A stretch of 30,244 nucleotides of DNA from Microbacteriaceae bacterium (GTDB lineage: Bacteria > Actinomycetota > Actinomycetes > Actinomycetales > Microbacteriaceae), in the NCBI GenBank assembly GCA_012511645.1, contig JAAZFP010000069.1, forward strand, positions 1 through 30,244, given 5' to 3'. This document shows positions 15,608-23,212 of this stretch, piece by piece (positions within the stretch are counted from its first letter, which is position 1; each line of letters starts with the position of its first letter). The notes below the pieces were generated by a model. The model saw only the letters and a program-made list of their open reading frames with translations, searched no databases and was not told the DNA's origin. Made by a program: the position numbers and the translations under genes.

Positions 15608-16519
15608 CTACTTCTCGACCGAGAAGTTGAACACGCTCGTGTCGAAGTGGTTGTAATCCTCGTAATCGATCAGGTCATACAGATCAGCACGGTGTTGCAT
15701 CTCGCCGAGCTTGCCTGTGAGATGCCCTTCGTCGATCAGGGTGTCGAGCGCGCGGCCCGTCGCTCCCATCGCGATGCGCAGCATCGACACCGGCCAGATG
15801 ACGATGTTCATGCCGACGTCGGTGAGCTGCTGCACGCTGAAGAGTTCGCTCTTGCCAAACTCGGTCATATTGGCGAGCAACGGGACGTCGACGGCCGAGC
15901 GAATCGCTTCGAACTCCTCGAGCGTGCGCATTGCCTCGGGGAAGATCGCGTCGGCCCCGGCGTCAACGAGCGCCTTGGCTCGATCCTGCGCGAGCGCGAG
16001 ACCCGCGGGGCCATCAGCGGTGGCGCGAATGTCAGTGCGGGCCATGATGAGAAAGTTCTCATCGCGTCGAGCATCAACCGCGGCGCGAATGCGCTTCAGC
16101 GCGGTCGCCTCGTCGACGACCGCCTTTCCATCGAGGTGACCGCACCGCTTCGGGTTGATCTGATCCTCGATGTGACACCCGGCAAGGCCCGCGTTCTCGA
16201 GATGCTGAATCGTGCGCGCCACATTCATCGGCTCGCCAAACCCGGTGTCGGCGTCGATGATGGCGGGCAGCTCGGTCATGCGAGCGATCTGCTCACCGCG
16301 CGCCGCCACCTCAGTGAGCGTGGTCAGGCCGATGTCGGGAAGCCCCAGGTCGGCTGCGAGTACCGCGCCCGAGATGTAGACACCCTCAAAGCCCTTGCGC
16401 TCGATCAGGCGCGCACTCAACGGGTTGAAGGCGCCGGGAAACCGCAGCAGATTGCCGGTCGCAAGCTGCTCGCGCAGAATGCGACGCTTTTCGGCGGGCG
16501 AGGTCTTCGAATACAGCAT
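15608..16519 (-). CDS. prpB: Methylisocitrate lyase
   Basis: Cleaves 2-methylisocitrate to pyruvate and succinate, the last step of the methylcitrate cycle, in the cytoplasm. The 303-aa protein is a PEP mutase/isocitrate lyase-fold enzyme with the catalytic loop KRCGHLDGK (124-132, Cys126), metal-binding acidic residues in IIDADTGFGEP (88-97), and IEDQINPKRCGH typical of PrpB rather than isocitrate lyase AceA, which is longer. Its ATG overlaps the last base of the prpD stop (TAATG), so translation is coupled. A GC-rich stem-loop follows before prpC. Confidence 0.97.
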   Translation of the reverse strand: MLYSKTSPAEKRRILREQLATGNLLRFPGAFNPLSARLIERKGFEGVYISGAVLAADLGLPDIGLTTLTEVAARGEQIARMTELPAIIDADTGFGEPMNVARTIQHLENAGLAGCHIEDQINPKRCGHLDGKAVVDEATALKRIRAAVDARRDENFLIMARTDIRATADGPAGLALAQDRAKALVDAGADAIFPEAMRTLEEFEAIRSAVDVPLLANMTEFGKSELFSVQQLTDVGMNIVIWPVSMLRIAMGATGRALDTLIDEGHLTGKLGEMQHRADLYDLIDYEDYNHFDTSVFNFSVEK

Positions 16520-18042
16520 TAGAAGAGTCCCTTCGGTGCCGACGCGAGGTCAATGACCCCGGGCTTCGCGATGATGTTCAGCTGACGCACCTCGTCGACG
16601 GTGAGCTCGGGCAGGCGCTGCACGAGGTCAAGGAAACGCTCAATTTCGACCTCTTCGAGCACCGGCTCAGCAAGCAACCGGAACTTGCGAATGTACTCGG
16701 CGCGGGCAAAGGGGCGTGCGCCGAGCGGGTGAGCGTCTGCCACTGCGATCTCATCGACGATCTTCGTGCCATCGGTGAGTTCGATCTCAACGCGACCACC
16801 GAACGACTTCTCATCTGGGTCTTCCGAGTGGTAGCGGCGGGTCCACTCCGCGTCTTCTGCGGTTGTGATCTTGTGCCACAGTTCGACCGTGTCGGCACGG
16901 CCCGCACGCTCGGGCGCGTACGAGTCAACATGATGCCAGCCACCATCCTGCAGCGCGACCGCGAAGATGTAGGGAATCGAGTGGTCGAGGGTCTCGCGCG
17001 AGGCCTTCGGATCGTACTTCTGCGGGTCGTTCGCGCCAGAACCAATGACGTAGTGAGTGTGGTGGCTCGTGTGCAGCACGATGGCCTTGACGTTCGCGGG
17101 GTCGACGAGCTCTGGGTGCTCACCGTGCAGCTTGCGGGCGAGATCGATCCAGGCCTGCGCCTGGTACTCGGCCGAGTGTTCCTTGGTGTAACTGTCGAGG
17201 ATCGCGCGCTTCGACTCGCCCTTCACCGGCAACGGCACCTGGTAGCTCGCGTCGGGGCCATCAAGCATCCACGCAATCACGCCGTCTTCGCCTTCGTAAA
17301 TGGGGCTCGGCGAGGTCTGGCCGCGCATCGCGCGGTCAACCGCTTCAACTGCCATCTTGCCGGCAAAGGCGGGAGCGTGGGCCTTCCAGGTCGAGATCTC
17401 GCCCTTGCGCGACTGGCGGGTTGCCGTGGTGGTGTGCAGCCCCTGGCCGACGGCCTGGTAGATCGTCTCGACGTCGAGGCCGAGCAGCGTGCCGATGCCG
17501 GCGGCTGCCGAAGGCCCGATGTGCGCGACGTGGTCGATCTTGTGCTTGTGCAGGCAGATCGCGCGCACGAGATCCATCTGAATCTCATAGCCGGTGGCGA
17601 TGCCGCGCAGCAGCGCACGCCCGTCCTTGCCGATGTGCTGAGCCACCGCGAGGATCGGCGGAATGTTGTCACCCGGGTGCGAGTACTCGGCCGCAAGGAA
17701 GGTGTCGTGGTAATCGAGTTCACGAACAGCAACCCCGTTGGTCCAGGCGGCCCACTCGGGGCTCGTGCGCTCAGTATCGAGTCCAAACACCGTCGCACCA
17801 GCGCCACCGTTCGACACGGGGTGCGACAGCGCCTGAGCGCGAGACGCGACAATCGGGCCTCGGTTCAGCGATGCTGCCGCAACCGACGCGTTATCGATGA
17901 TGCGGTTGATGATCATGTCGGTGACGTCTGCGTCGACCTCGACCGGGTCTGCAGCCACCTCCGCGATCTTCCACGCAAGCTGCTCTTCTCTTGGCAGGTC
18001 TTCTTCGCTCTTATACACACGAACGTGATGCAGCTGAGTCAT
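16519..18042 (-). CDS. prpD: 2-Methylcitrate dehydratase
   Basis: MmgE/PrpD-family enzyme (507 aa) that dehydrates 2-methylcitrate to 2-methyl-cis-aconitate. Diagnostic stretches include the N-terminal HHVRVYKSEEDLPREEQLAW, VRELDYHDTFLAAEYSHPGDNIPP around residues 106-130, KHKIDHVAHIGPSAAAGIGTLLGL near 165-188 and RQSRKGEISTWKAHAPAFA near 205-225. The whole length is present and matches the family. Its ATG overlaps the regulator stop as ATGA and its stop overlaps the prpB start, so prpR-prpD-prpB form one tightly coupled block. No methylaconitate isomerase (prpF) or AcnD is present, as expected for organisms using PrpD plus aconitase. Confidence 0.97.
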   Translation of the reverse strand: MTQLHHVRVYKSEEDLPREEQLAWKIAEVAADPVEVDADVTDMIINRIIDNASVAAASLNRGPIVASRAQALSHPVSNGGAGATVFGLDTERTSPEWAAWTNGVAVRELDYHDTFLAAEYSHPGDNIPPILAVAQHIGKDGRALLRGIATGYEIQMDLVRAICLHKHKIDHVAHIGPSAAAGIGTLLGLDVETIYQAVGQGLHTTTATRQSRKGEISTWKAHAPAFAGKMAVEAVDRAMRGQTSPSPIYEGEDGVIAWMLDGPDASYQVPLPVKGESKRAILDSYTKEHSAEYQAQAWIDLARKLHGEHPELVDPANVKAIVLHTSHHTHYVIGSGANDPQKYDPKASRETLDHSIPYIFAVALQDGGWHHVDSYAPERAGRADTVELWHKITTAEDAEWTRRYHSEDPDEKSFGGRVEIELTDGTKIVDEIAVADAHPLGARPFARAEYIRKFRLLAEPVLEEVEIERFLDLVQRLPELTVDEVRQLNIIAKPGVIDLASAPKGLF

Positions 18043-18755
18043 GCTGATTCCTTCTGATTGCTGGGGTGGTGAGTGGTCTGTGCCTCGTGCTCATCGAGCA
18101 GTGCGAGGGCGTGATGCAGGCTGCGTCGCAGGTGCACGCGCACCGCGTTCGCCGCAAGTTCTGGGTCTTGCCAAGCAATCGCCTGGGCGATGTCCCGGTG
18201 CTCCCCCGCGGCCTCGGCCAGTCGGGAGGGGCGATCCTGAGCCAGGCGACGTACTCGCGCCAGGCGAAGCCGAACCCGCTGCAGCGATGCCACGAGCGCC
18301 GGGTTTGCAGCCGCCTCATCGATCGCCTCGTCAAGCTCGGCGGCGAGCGCATAGGTGGCTGAACGGTCAGCACTCGCCCCTGCGCTTCTGTGTGGAAGTG
18401 ACGCCGAGAGGTCTGCGAACTCGACGGCAAGTTGTTGAAATCGCTGCTGCGCACCTCGTGAGGCGGCAAGTGGCGCGGCCTGGGTGTCGAGTGCTTCGCG
18501 CAGCTCGGTGAGTTGCCGCACATCGACCGCTGAGATCGGGGCGACCGCCACACCGCGCGCGCCCTCCTGGGCAAGCAGGCCGTCGGCGAGGAGCCGAGCG
18601 ATGGCTTCACGCAGCGGGGTGCGAGAAACCCCCACGCGTGCGGCGGTCTCGACCTCGGCGATCACCTCGCCCGGTTGCAGTTCAAGTGCAAGGATCTGGC
18701 GGCGCAGCTCGTGATACGCGCGATCGCTCGCGCGCTCCGCAACTTTACTCGCCAT
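18039..18755 (-). CDS. GntR-family (FCD) regulator of the methylcitrate operon
   Basis: A 238-aa transcription factor: winged helix at about 10-75 with recognition segment VGVSRTPLREAIARLL (41-56), then an all-helical FCD ligand-binding domain (about 80-225), the FadR subgroup that senses organic acids. It is the first gene of the operon and overlaps prpD by ATGA, so a role as local propionate/methylcitrate-responsive regulator is strongly implied, not proven. I use the ATG at 18755 (M-A-S-K-V-A-E) because it begins at the family N-terminus and lies 8 nt after a good -10 box; an in-frame ATG at 18815 would start within the upstream operator copy and ahead of the promoter. No ribosome-binding site precedes it. 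Confidence 0.92.
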   Translation of the reverse strand: MASKVAERASDRAYHELRRQILALELQPGEVIAEVETAARVGVSRTPLREAIARLLADGLLAQEGARGVAVAPISAVDVRQLTELREALDTQAAPLAASRGAQQRFQQLAVEFADLSASLPHRSAGASADRSATYALAAELDEAIDEAAANPALVASLQRVRLRLARVRRLAQDRPSRLAEAAGEHRDIAQAIAWQDPELAANAVRVHLRRSLHHALALLDEHEAQTTHHPSNQKESA

Positions 18756-18764
18756 GTATACAAA
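18754..18764 (-). promoter_or_regulatory. Operator copy 1 (TTTGTATACAT) at the regulator start
   Basis: Minus strand TTTGTATACAT, containing the perfect palindrome TGTATACA (18755-18762), typical in look of GntR/FCD operators. It overlaps the end of the -10 box, the predicted transcription start and the first base of the start codon. A second identical copy in opposite orientation lies 52 bp away. Confidence 0.75.
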
Positions 18765-18790
18765 CATAAGCCAGAAGCGGGAATTGTCAA
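18763..18790 (-). promoter_or_regulatory. Promoter of the prp operon, leaderless
   Basis: Minus strand TTGACA (18790-18785), 16-bp spacer, TATGTT (18768-18763). The A of the regulator ATG is the eighth base after the -10 box, so transcription is predicted to begin at or within a base or two of the start codon. Confidence 0.7.
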
Positions 18791-18804
18791 TTGTTTTTCC
18801 ATGA

Positions 18805-18815
18805 TTTGTATACAT
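18805..18815 (+). promoter_or_regulatory. Operator copy 2 (TTTGTATACAT), upstream of the -35 box
   Basis: Exact 11-base copy of operator 1 in the opposite orientation, centred 52 bp (about five helical turns) from it and 14 bp upstream of the TTGACA box. The spacing on one face of the helix fits cooperative binding or a small loop. It also lies about 150 bp upstream of the divergent lipoprotein gene. Confidence 0.75.
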
Positions 18816-18966
18816 AAATCTCGCATCACACCCCTCTCACCCCGTTTCGCACCGAGCGCCATCTCACGTTCCCATCACGAAACCTGCACAGTCGAACACA
18901 AAAGTCGCAACGACTGCGGGTCCGTGCAAGTATGGGACGAAACAGTTCGATGCAAAGGAGCTCGAT

Positions 18967-20169
18967 TTGTCTCGTTCAATTCCTCAGGATCCACGGGTGC
19001 GCCAGCTTGTGCAGCACGCACGGGCGGCCTCACTCAGCCGCCGCGGTCTACTGAAGTCGATTGGCGTTGGCGGCGCGGCCGCTGGTGCCGCCTCTCTCGC
19101 GGCATGCTCTCCTTCGGGAGGCGGGGGTGGCGGTGCGGCCGGGCATGTGCGCTGGGCCAACTGGACCTACTACCTCGACTTCGACGATGCCACCGGCACC
19201 AACCCGACGCTCGAAGCGTTTCAAGAAGACACTGGCATCAGCGTCGACTACTTCGAAGACATTGACGACAACAAGATGTTTATCGCGAAGATTCGCGACC
19301 AATTGCAGCTGGGCCAAGATACCGGCTACGACACCTTCTGCCTCACCGATTCCACCCTCGTTCGTTTGGTTGAGCAGGATCAGCTCGGCGAGTTCGACCG
19401 CAGCCTCATGCCGAACGTCAATGAGCAGATGATTGAGATGGTCAGCCATGTCGGGTTCGATCCGAATCGTCAGTGGACCATCCCCTACCAGGCAGGCATG
19501 ACCGGTTTGGTCTACAACACGAAGCTCTACCCCAAGGGCATTTCGCGGATCTCCGACCTGTGGGACCCAGAGCTGCAGGGCAAGGTGAGCCTGCTCAGCG
19601 AACAGGCCGACACCATCAGCCTGATCATGCTCGATAACGGCATTGATATTTCTGGCGAATGGGGCGACGACGAGTTTTTCGCCGCACTCGAGGTGGTCGA
19701 AGAACAACTCGCCAACAACCAGGTCTACACGGTGAAGGGCAACTCCTACACCCAAGATCTGCAGACCGAGGCCGTCTGGGCGGGCATGGCGTGGTCAGGC
19801 GATGTGACCATGATCAACGACGAAGCCGGCGAAGAGATCTGGAAGTTCGTGGTGCCCGAGGGCGGCGCCACACAGTTCATCGACTCCTTCGCCATGCCCG
19901 TCGGCATCGAGGCCTACGATCAGGTGCACGAACTGATCAACTACTACTACCAGCCCGATGTTGCTGCAGAGGTTGCCGCCTATGTGCAGTACGTCACACC
20001 GGTGGCGGGTGCGCAGGAAGCGATGCTCGATATTGATCCCGAGCTCGCAGACGACCCACTCATCTTCCCGGATGACGCGATGGCCGCGCTCGTGTTCGAC
20101 TCGCGACCACTCACCTCAGAAGAAGACAACCGTTACTCGCAGGCCTACCAGCGAGTGCTCGGCAACTAA
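18967..20169 (+). CDS. Orphan PotD-like solute-binding lipoprotein with Tat-type signal
   Basis: A 400-aa extracytoplasmic receptor of the spermidine/putrescine-binding family. The N-terminus has a twin-arginine pattern LSRRGLLKSIG (residues 23-33), a short hydrophobic Ala/Gly stretch and the lipobox LAAC, followed by a Gly-rich linker CSPSGGGGGG. The mature protein begins VRWANWTYYLDFDD, typical of PotD-like receptors, and later has QWTIPYQAGMTGLVYNTKLYPKG and WAGMAWSGDVTMIN, both common in the family. The TTG start at 18967 has AAGGAG six nt upstream. No permease or ATPase gene is adjacent: it is a single-gene unit divergent from the prp regulator, closed by a strong terminator. The partner transporter may be elsewhere. 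Confidence 0.92.
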   Translation: MSRSIPQDPRVRQLVQHARAASLSRRGLLKSIGVGGAAAGAASLAACSPSGGGGGGAAGHVRWANWTYYLDFDDATGTNPTLEAFQEDTGISVDYFEDIDDNKMFIAKIRDQLQLGQDTGYDTFCLTDSTLVRLVEQDQLGEFDRSLMPNVNEQMIEMVSHVGFDPNRQWTIPYQAGMTGLVYNTKLYPKGISRISDLWDPELQGKVSLLSEQADTISLIMLDNGIDISGEWGDDEFFAALEVVEEQLANNQVYTVKGNSYTQDLQTEAVWAGMAWSGDVTMINDEAGEEIWKFVVPEGGATQFIDSFAMPVGIEAYDQVHELINYYYQPDVAAEVAAYVQYVTPVAGAQEAMLDIDPELADDPLIFPDDAMAALVFDSRPLTSEEDNRYSQAYQRVLGN

Positions 20170-20181
20170 CTCGAACGCACA

Positions 20182-20210
20182 GGGCCGGGCTGCGTGATGC
20201 AGCCCGGCCC
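20182..20210 (+). terminator. Terminator of the PotD-like gene
   Basis: Perfect 12-bp stem GGGCCGGGCTGC (20182-20193) / GCAGCCCGGCCC (20199-20210), 5-nt loop, 12 bp after the stop; a weak T-run (GTGTTTC) follows. It lies between convergent genes and may serve both. Confidence 0.85.
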
Positions 20211-20229
20211 CGTGCGTGTTTCGATTCGG

Positions 20230-21687
20230 CTATGCGCCCGCGATCAGCATTTCGATCGGTCCGCGCGCAAAGTAGATCACGAAGCCGGCGGCGACGATCC
20301 ACAGCAGCCAGTGAATGTCACGAGCTTTGCCTGACAGTGCACGAATGATCACCCATGACACAAAGCCCGCGCCGATGCCGTTGGCAATCGAGTAGCTGAA
20401 CGGCATCACCGTAATGGTGAGGAACACCGGCAGCGCAACGTCGAAGCGGTTCATATCGACCGCCTTGATCTGGGTCATCATCATCGCACCGACGACCACG
20501 AGCGCAGCAGCGGCGACCTCGGTCGGCACGATCTCGGCGAGCGGGGTCAGGAACATGGCTGCCAGGAACAGCAGACCAGTTACGACGTTCGCGAGACCCG
20601 TGCGGGCGCCCTCGCCGATGCCTGAGCCCGACTCAATGAACACCGTGTTCGAGGACGACGAGGTGAAGCCACCCGCAACCGCGCCGATGCCCTCAACGAC
20701 GAGCGCTGACTTCAGGCGTGGGAAGTTGCCCTTCTCGTCTGCGAGCCCCGCCTCACGCGACAGCCCGGTGAAGGTGCCCATCGCGTCAAAGAAGTTCATG
20801 AACAAGAGGCTGAATACGAGCATGACGACGGTGATTGCACCGACCTTGCCGAAGTCGAAGCTGACGGCACCGACCAGGCTGAGATCGGGCATGCTGAAGG
20901 GGCTGCCGGTCAGCGCGGGCACAGTGAGGCCCCAGCCACCGGGGTTCTCCTGGCCCGATCCAAGCTGCCAGATGGCCTCTGCGATCACCGCAAGCACGGT
21001 GCCGGTCACGAGCCCGATGAGCAGGCCGCCGCGCACCTTGCGCGCCACGAGCACACCGGTGACCAACAGCGTGATCACAAAGAGCACGGTCGGCACGGTC
21101 GCAATGGAACCGAAGACGCCGAGACCCACGGGCGGCGATGCGTTCAGGGTCGCCGTGACGAAGCCCGAGTTCACGAAGCCGATGAACGCGATGAACAGGC
21201 CGATACCGACCGTGATCGCGATCTTCAGTTCCATTGGAACCGCATCAAAGATCATGCGGCGCAAGCCGGTCGCCGCGAGAATCACGATAAGCACACCGTT
21301 GATCATGACGAGCGCCATGGCCTCGGGCCAGGTGACCTGGCCGACCATGGTGAACGCAACGAACGCGTTAATACCGAGACCCGCTGCGAACGCGAACGGC
21401 AGGCGCGAAACGACACCGAAGAGGATCGTCATCACACCAGCAGTCATCGCGGTGACGGCGCCCACCTGGCCGAACTCAAGCTGATCTCCATTGATATCAG
21501 TCGTGGTCGTCAGAATGATCGGGTTCAGAATGACGATGTAGGCCATCGTCACGAAGGTCACGATGCCGCCGCGCACCTCTCGACCGACGGTTGATCCCCG
21601 CTGCGTGATCTCAAAAAAACGATCGATGGCACCGTTCGGCTGCCTCGACTCTGTCTGCGTGTCAGCCTTTGGCTGGGTTTCTGCCAC
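20230..21687 (-). CDS. NCS2-family purine permease (AzgA/PbuG-like)
   Basis: Proton-coupled nucleobase importer; this branch (COG2252) usually takes adenine, guanine or hypoxanthine. The 485-aa protein has about 12-14 hydrophobic segments and hallmark stretches: GREVRGGIVTFVTMAYIVILNP near the N-terminus, AGLGINAFVAFT after it, and GFTSSSSNTVFIESGSGIGEGARTGL (about residues 330-355), the substrate-binding region of AzgA-type proteins. I chose the GTG at 21687 because AAGGAGA lies 6 nt upstream; the track frame extends 16 residues further (Cys- and Pro-containing) with no support. Purine salvage would feed the guaB/guaA pathway at the other end of the window, but no direct link is visible. Confidence 0.94.
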   Translation of the reverse strand: MAETQPKADTQTESRQPNGAIDRFFEITQRGSTVGREVRGGIVTFVTMAYIVILNPIILTTTTDINGDQLEFGQVGAVTAMTAGVMTILFGVVSRLPFAFAAGLGINAFVAFTMVGQVTWPEAMALVMINGVLIVILAATGLRRMIFDAVPMELKIAITVGIGLFIAFIGFVNSGFVTATLNASPPVGLGVFGSIATVPTVLFVITLLVTGVLVARKVRGGLLIGLVTGTVLAVIAEAIWQLGSGQENPGGWGLTVPALTGSPFSMPDLSLVGAVSFDFGKVGAITVVMLVFSLLFMNFFDAMGTFTGLSREAGLADEKGNFPRLKSALVVEGIGAVAGGFTSSSSNTVFIESGSGIGEGARTGLANVVTGLLFLAAMFLTPLAEIVPTEVAAAALVVVGAMMMTQIKAVDMNRFDVALPVFLTITVMPFSYSIANGIGAGFVSWVIIRALSGKARDIHWLLWIVAAGFVIYFARGPIEMLIAGA

Positions 21688-21755
21688 CAACGTCTCCTTA
21701 TACAAATGTGGACACCTGGTACAAAAACCTACCACTCAGCAAGCTCACAGCAAAC

Positions 21756-21789
21756 GAAACAGCCCGCCGAAAAACCGGCGGGCTGTTTC
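21756..21789. terminator. Bidirectional terminator between FKBP and purine permease genes
   Basis: Perfect 14-bp stem GAAACAGCCCGCCG (21756-21769) / CGGCGGGCTGTTTC (21776-21789) with a 6-nt loop, flanked by A/T-containing ends on both strands. It lies 30 bp after the FKBP stop and about 70 bp before the permease start. Confidence 0.9.
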
Positions 21790-21819
21790 TGAGGTGTGGA
21801 GTGCTACACAGTGAAAGCG

Positions 21820-22191
21820 TTAGCTCACCGACACCAGATCGATCACAAAGATGAGGGTCTTGCCAGCCAGCGGATGCCCACCAGCGGTCCCATACGCCTG
21901 CGCGGGTGGCACGATGAGCTTGCGTCGACCTCCGGCCTTCATACCGGGGATACCGATCTGCCAGCCCTGAATGAGCGAGCGCAACGGGAAGTTGATGGTT
22001 TCACCACGGCTCCACGAGCTGTCAAACTCTTCGCCGGAGTCGTAGTCAACGCCAAGGTAGTGCACCTCAACGGTGGAGCTGGCGAGTGCTTCTTCACCGC
22101 TCCCCTCAACCACGTCAATGATCTGGAGCTCTGCGGGCGCTGGCCCGTCGGGGAATTCAATCTCGGGCTTGGTCAGCGGTGTTTCAGTCAT
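21820..22191 (-). CDS. FKBP-type peptidyl-prolyl cis-trans isomerase
   Basis: A single-domain, 123-aa cytoplasmic FK506-binding protein that speeds proline isomerisation in folding. The family signature is clear: VEVHYLGVDYDSGEEFDSSW (about 41-60), then INFPLRSLIQGWQIGIPGMKAGGRRKLIVPP (about 66-96) with the Trp at the base of the pocket and the terminal LIFVIDLVSV strand. No signal peptide or membrane anchor is present, unlike larger FKBPs. The ATG at 22191 has GAGGA about 8 nt upstream. It is followed by a strong terminator, so likely monocistronic; divergent from the fumarylacetoacetase-like gene with a 116-bp gap. Confidence 0.96.
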   Translation of the reverse strand: MTETPLTKPEIEFPDGPAPAELQIIDVVEGSGEEALASSTVEVHYLGVDYDSGEEFDSSWSRGETINFPLRSLIQGWQIGIPGMKAGGRRKLIVPPAQAYGTAGGHPLAGKTLIFVIDLVSVS

Positions 22192-22295
22192 ACGTCCATC
22201 CTCACCCGCATCACTCCCGCGCGCAGCACTGTTCGCTATGAGAGGAAGCCGAGTCTGCCGACTGTGCCCTTTCCACTGACTTGAGCCGGGCGGGG

Positions 22296-22301
22296 TACCC
22301 T
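22296..22301 (+). promoter_or_regulatory. Candidate -10 box (TACCCT) for leaderless FAH-family transcript
   Basis: TACCCT (TAnnnT) with six bases before the GTG at 22308 and no ribosome-binding site in between. No good -35 at the usual distance. Confidence 0.35.
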
Positions 22302-22307
22302 AGTGTT

Positions 22308-23186
22308 GTGAAGTTTGCACATGTGACCCGGGCAGGGAGTTCGCAGTCGGAACTCGTCATCATTCAACACGGGCGAGCGATCGCAGTGTCTGCGCTTGCT
22401 GCGCTGAGCACACCGTGCGCTACGCTGCAGCAGCTCATCGAGGCAGGGCCCGACGCCCTCGCTGCGGTTCGCGCTGCGGCCGCGGCGCTGCCCGACGGTG
22501 CGGGCGAACCGCTCGGCGCACTGAATTTTGGGCCTGCGGTCATGCAGCCACCGATCGTGCTGGCCGTCGGGCTCAACTACGACGAGCACGCGAGCGAACT
22601 GCAGCTCGATAACGACTCGGGGCCCGTGCTGTTCTCACTGTTCCCCAACTCACTCACGGGCCACGGCGCGGAGGTGCCGCTCCCCGAGCGGCTCAGCGAG
22701 GAGATCGATTACGAGGGCGAGCTTGGGGTCATCATTGGTTCGCCCGCGAGAAACGTGTCGCCAGAGGAGGCGCTCTCGCATGTGTTCGGATACACGGTGG
22801 TGAACGACATCACCGCTCGCAATATTCAGTTCGCAGAGCCTCAGTGGTCACGATGCAAGTCGTTTGATGGGTTCACGCCCGTAGGTCCGGTCGTCGTGAC
22901 CGCTGATGAAATTCCCGACCCACAGGCGCTCGCGCTCACGACCGACGTTGACGGGCTGCGCGTGCAAGACTCCACCACAGAGTTCATGATCAGAACCGTG
23001 GCTCAACTGATTTCGTCGATCTCACAGGCGACAACCCTGCTGCCCGGAACCCTGATTTCCACCGGTTCACCCGGTGGCGCGGGGCGCTCGCGCAAGCCAC
23101 CCCTCTATTTGGTGCCGGGCAGCGAGGTGACCGTCACCATCGAGGGCATCGGCGCGCTCACCAATCGCTGCGTCGCGGAGCGCTAA
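22308..23186 (+). CDS. Fumarylacetoacetate hydrolase (FAH) family protein
   Basis: A 292-aa FAH-fold enzyme; family members hydrolyse or decarboxylate beta-diketo acids or hydrate dienoates, and the exact substrate cannot be told. The lid/N-terminal domain spans about 1-75, followed by the catalytic fold with AVGLNYDEHASE (86-97), the metal-binding EIDYEGELGVIIG (132-144; Glu136, Glu138) and GYTVVNDITARN (161-172; Asp167). The usual FxKPxSS motif is replaced by LFPNSLTGHG (111-120), losing the Lys. A TGSPGG stretch near the C-terminus is as expected. GTG at 22308 is taken as start because homology begins at VKFAHV; no ribosome-binding site is seen and a TACCCT box suggests leaderless mRNA. 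Confidence 0.9.
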   Translation: MKFAHVTRAGSSQSELVIIQHGRAIAVSALAALSTPCATLQQLIEAGPDALAAVRAAAAALPDGAGEPLGALNFGPAVMQPPIVLAVGLNYDEHASELQLDNDSGPVLFSLFPNSLTGHGAEVPLPERLSEEIDYEGELGVIIGSPARNVSPEEALSHVFGYTVVNDITARNIQFAEPQWSRCKSFDGFTPVGPVVVTADEIPDPQALALTTDVDGLRVQDSTTEFMIRTVAQLISSISQATTLLPGTLISTGSPGGAGRSRKPPLYLVPGSEVTVTIEGIGALTNRCVAER

Positions 23187-23198
23187 GCTCCGCGACGC
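23170..23198. terminator. Hairpin spanning the FAH stop codon, between convergent genes
   Basis: Perfect 12-bp stem GCGTCGCGGAGC (23170-23181) / GCTCCGCGACGC (23187-23198) with loop GCTAA that contains the TAA stop of the FAH gene (23184-23186). It also lies 14 bp past the aspA stop on the other strand. No T-run on either side, so termination would be weak or factor-dependent. Confidence 0.65.
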
Positions 23199-23212
23199 TC
23201 ATCGCGAGTCGT

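Noticed and set aside
16729..18057. A 442-codon plus-strand open frame across prpD
   Set aside because: It lies antisense to a well-identified, full-length prpD and shows no recognisable motif; long antisense frames are expected in GC-rich genes.
18756..18815. Longer form of the GntR regulator from the ATG at 18815
   Set aside because: It would place the promoter and both operator copies inside the coding region; the family N-terminus begins at 18755.
20414..21484. A 356-codon plus-strand frame opposite the purine permease
   Set aside because: Ser/Thr/Pro-rich shadow of a membrane protein gene with no promoter, ribosome-binding site or family pattern.
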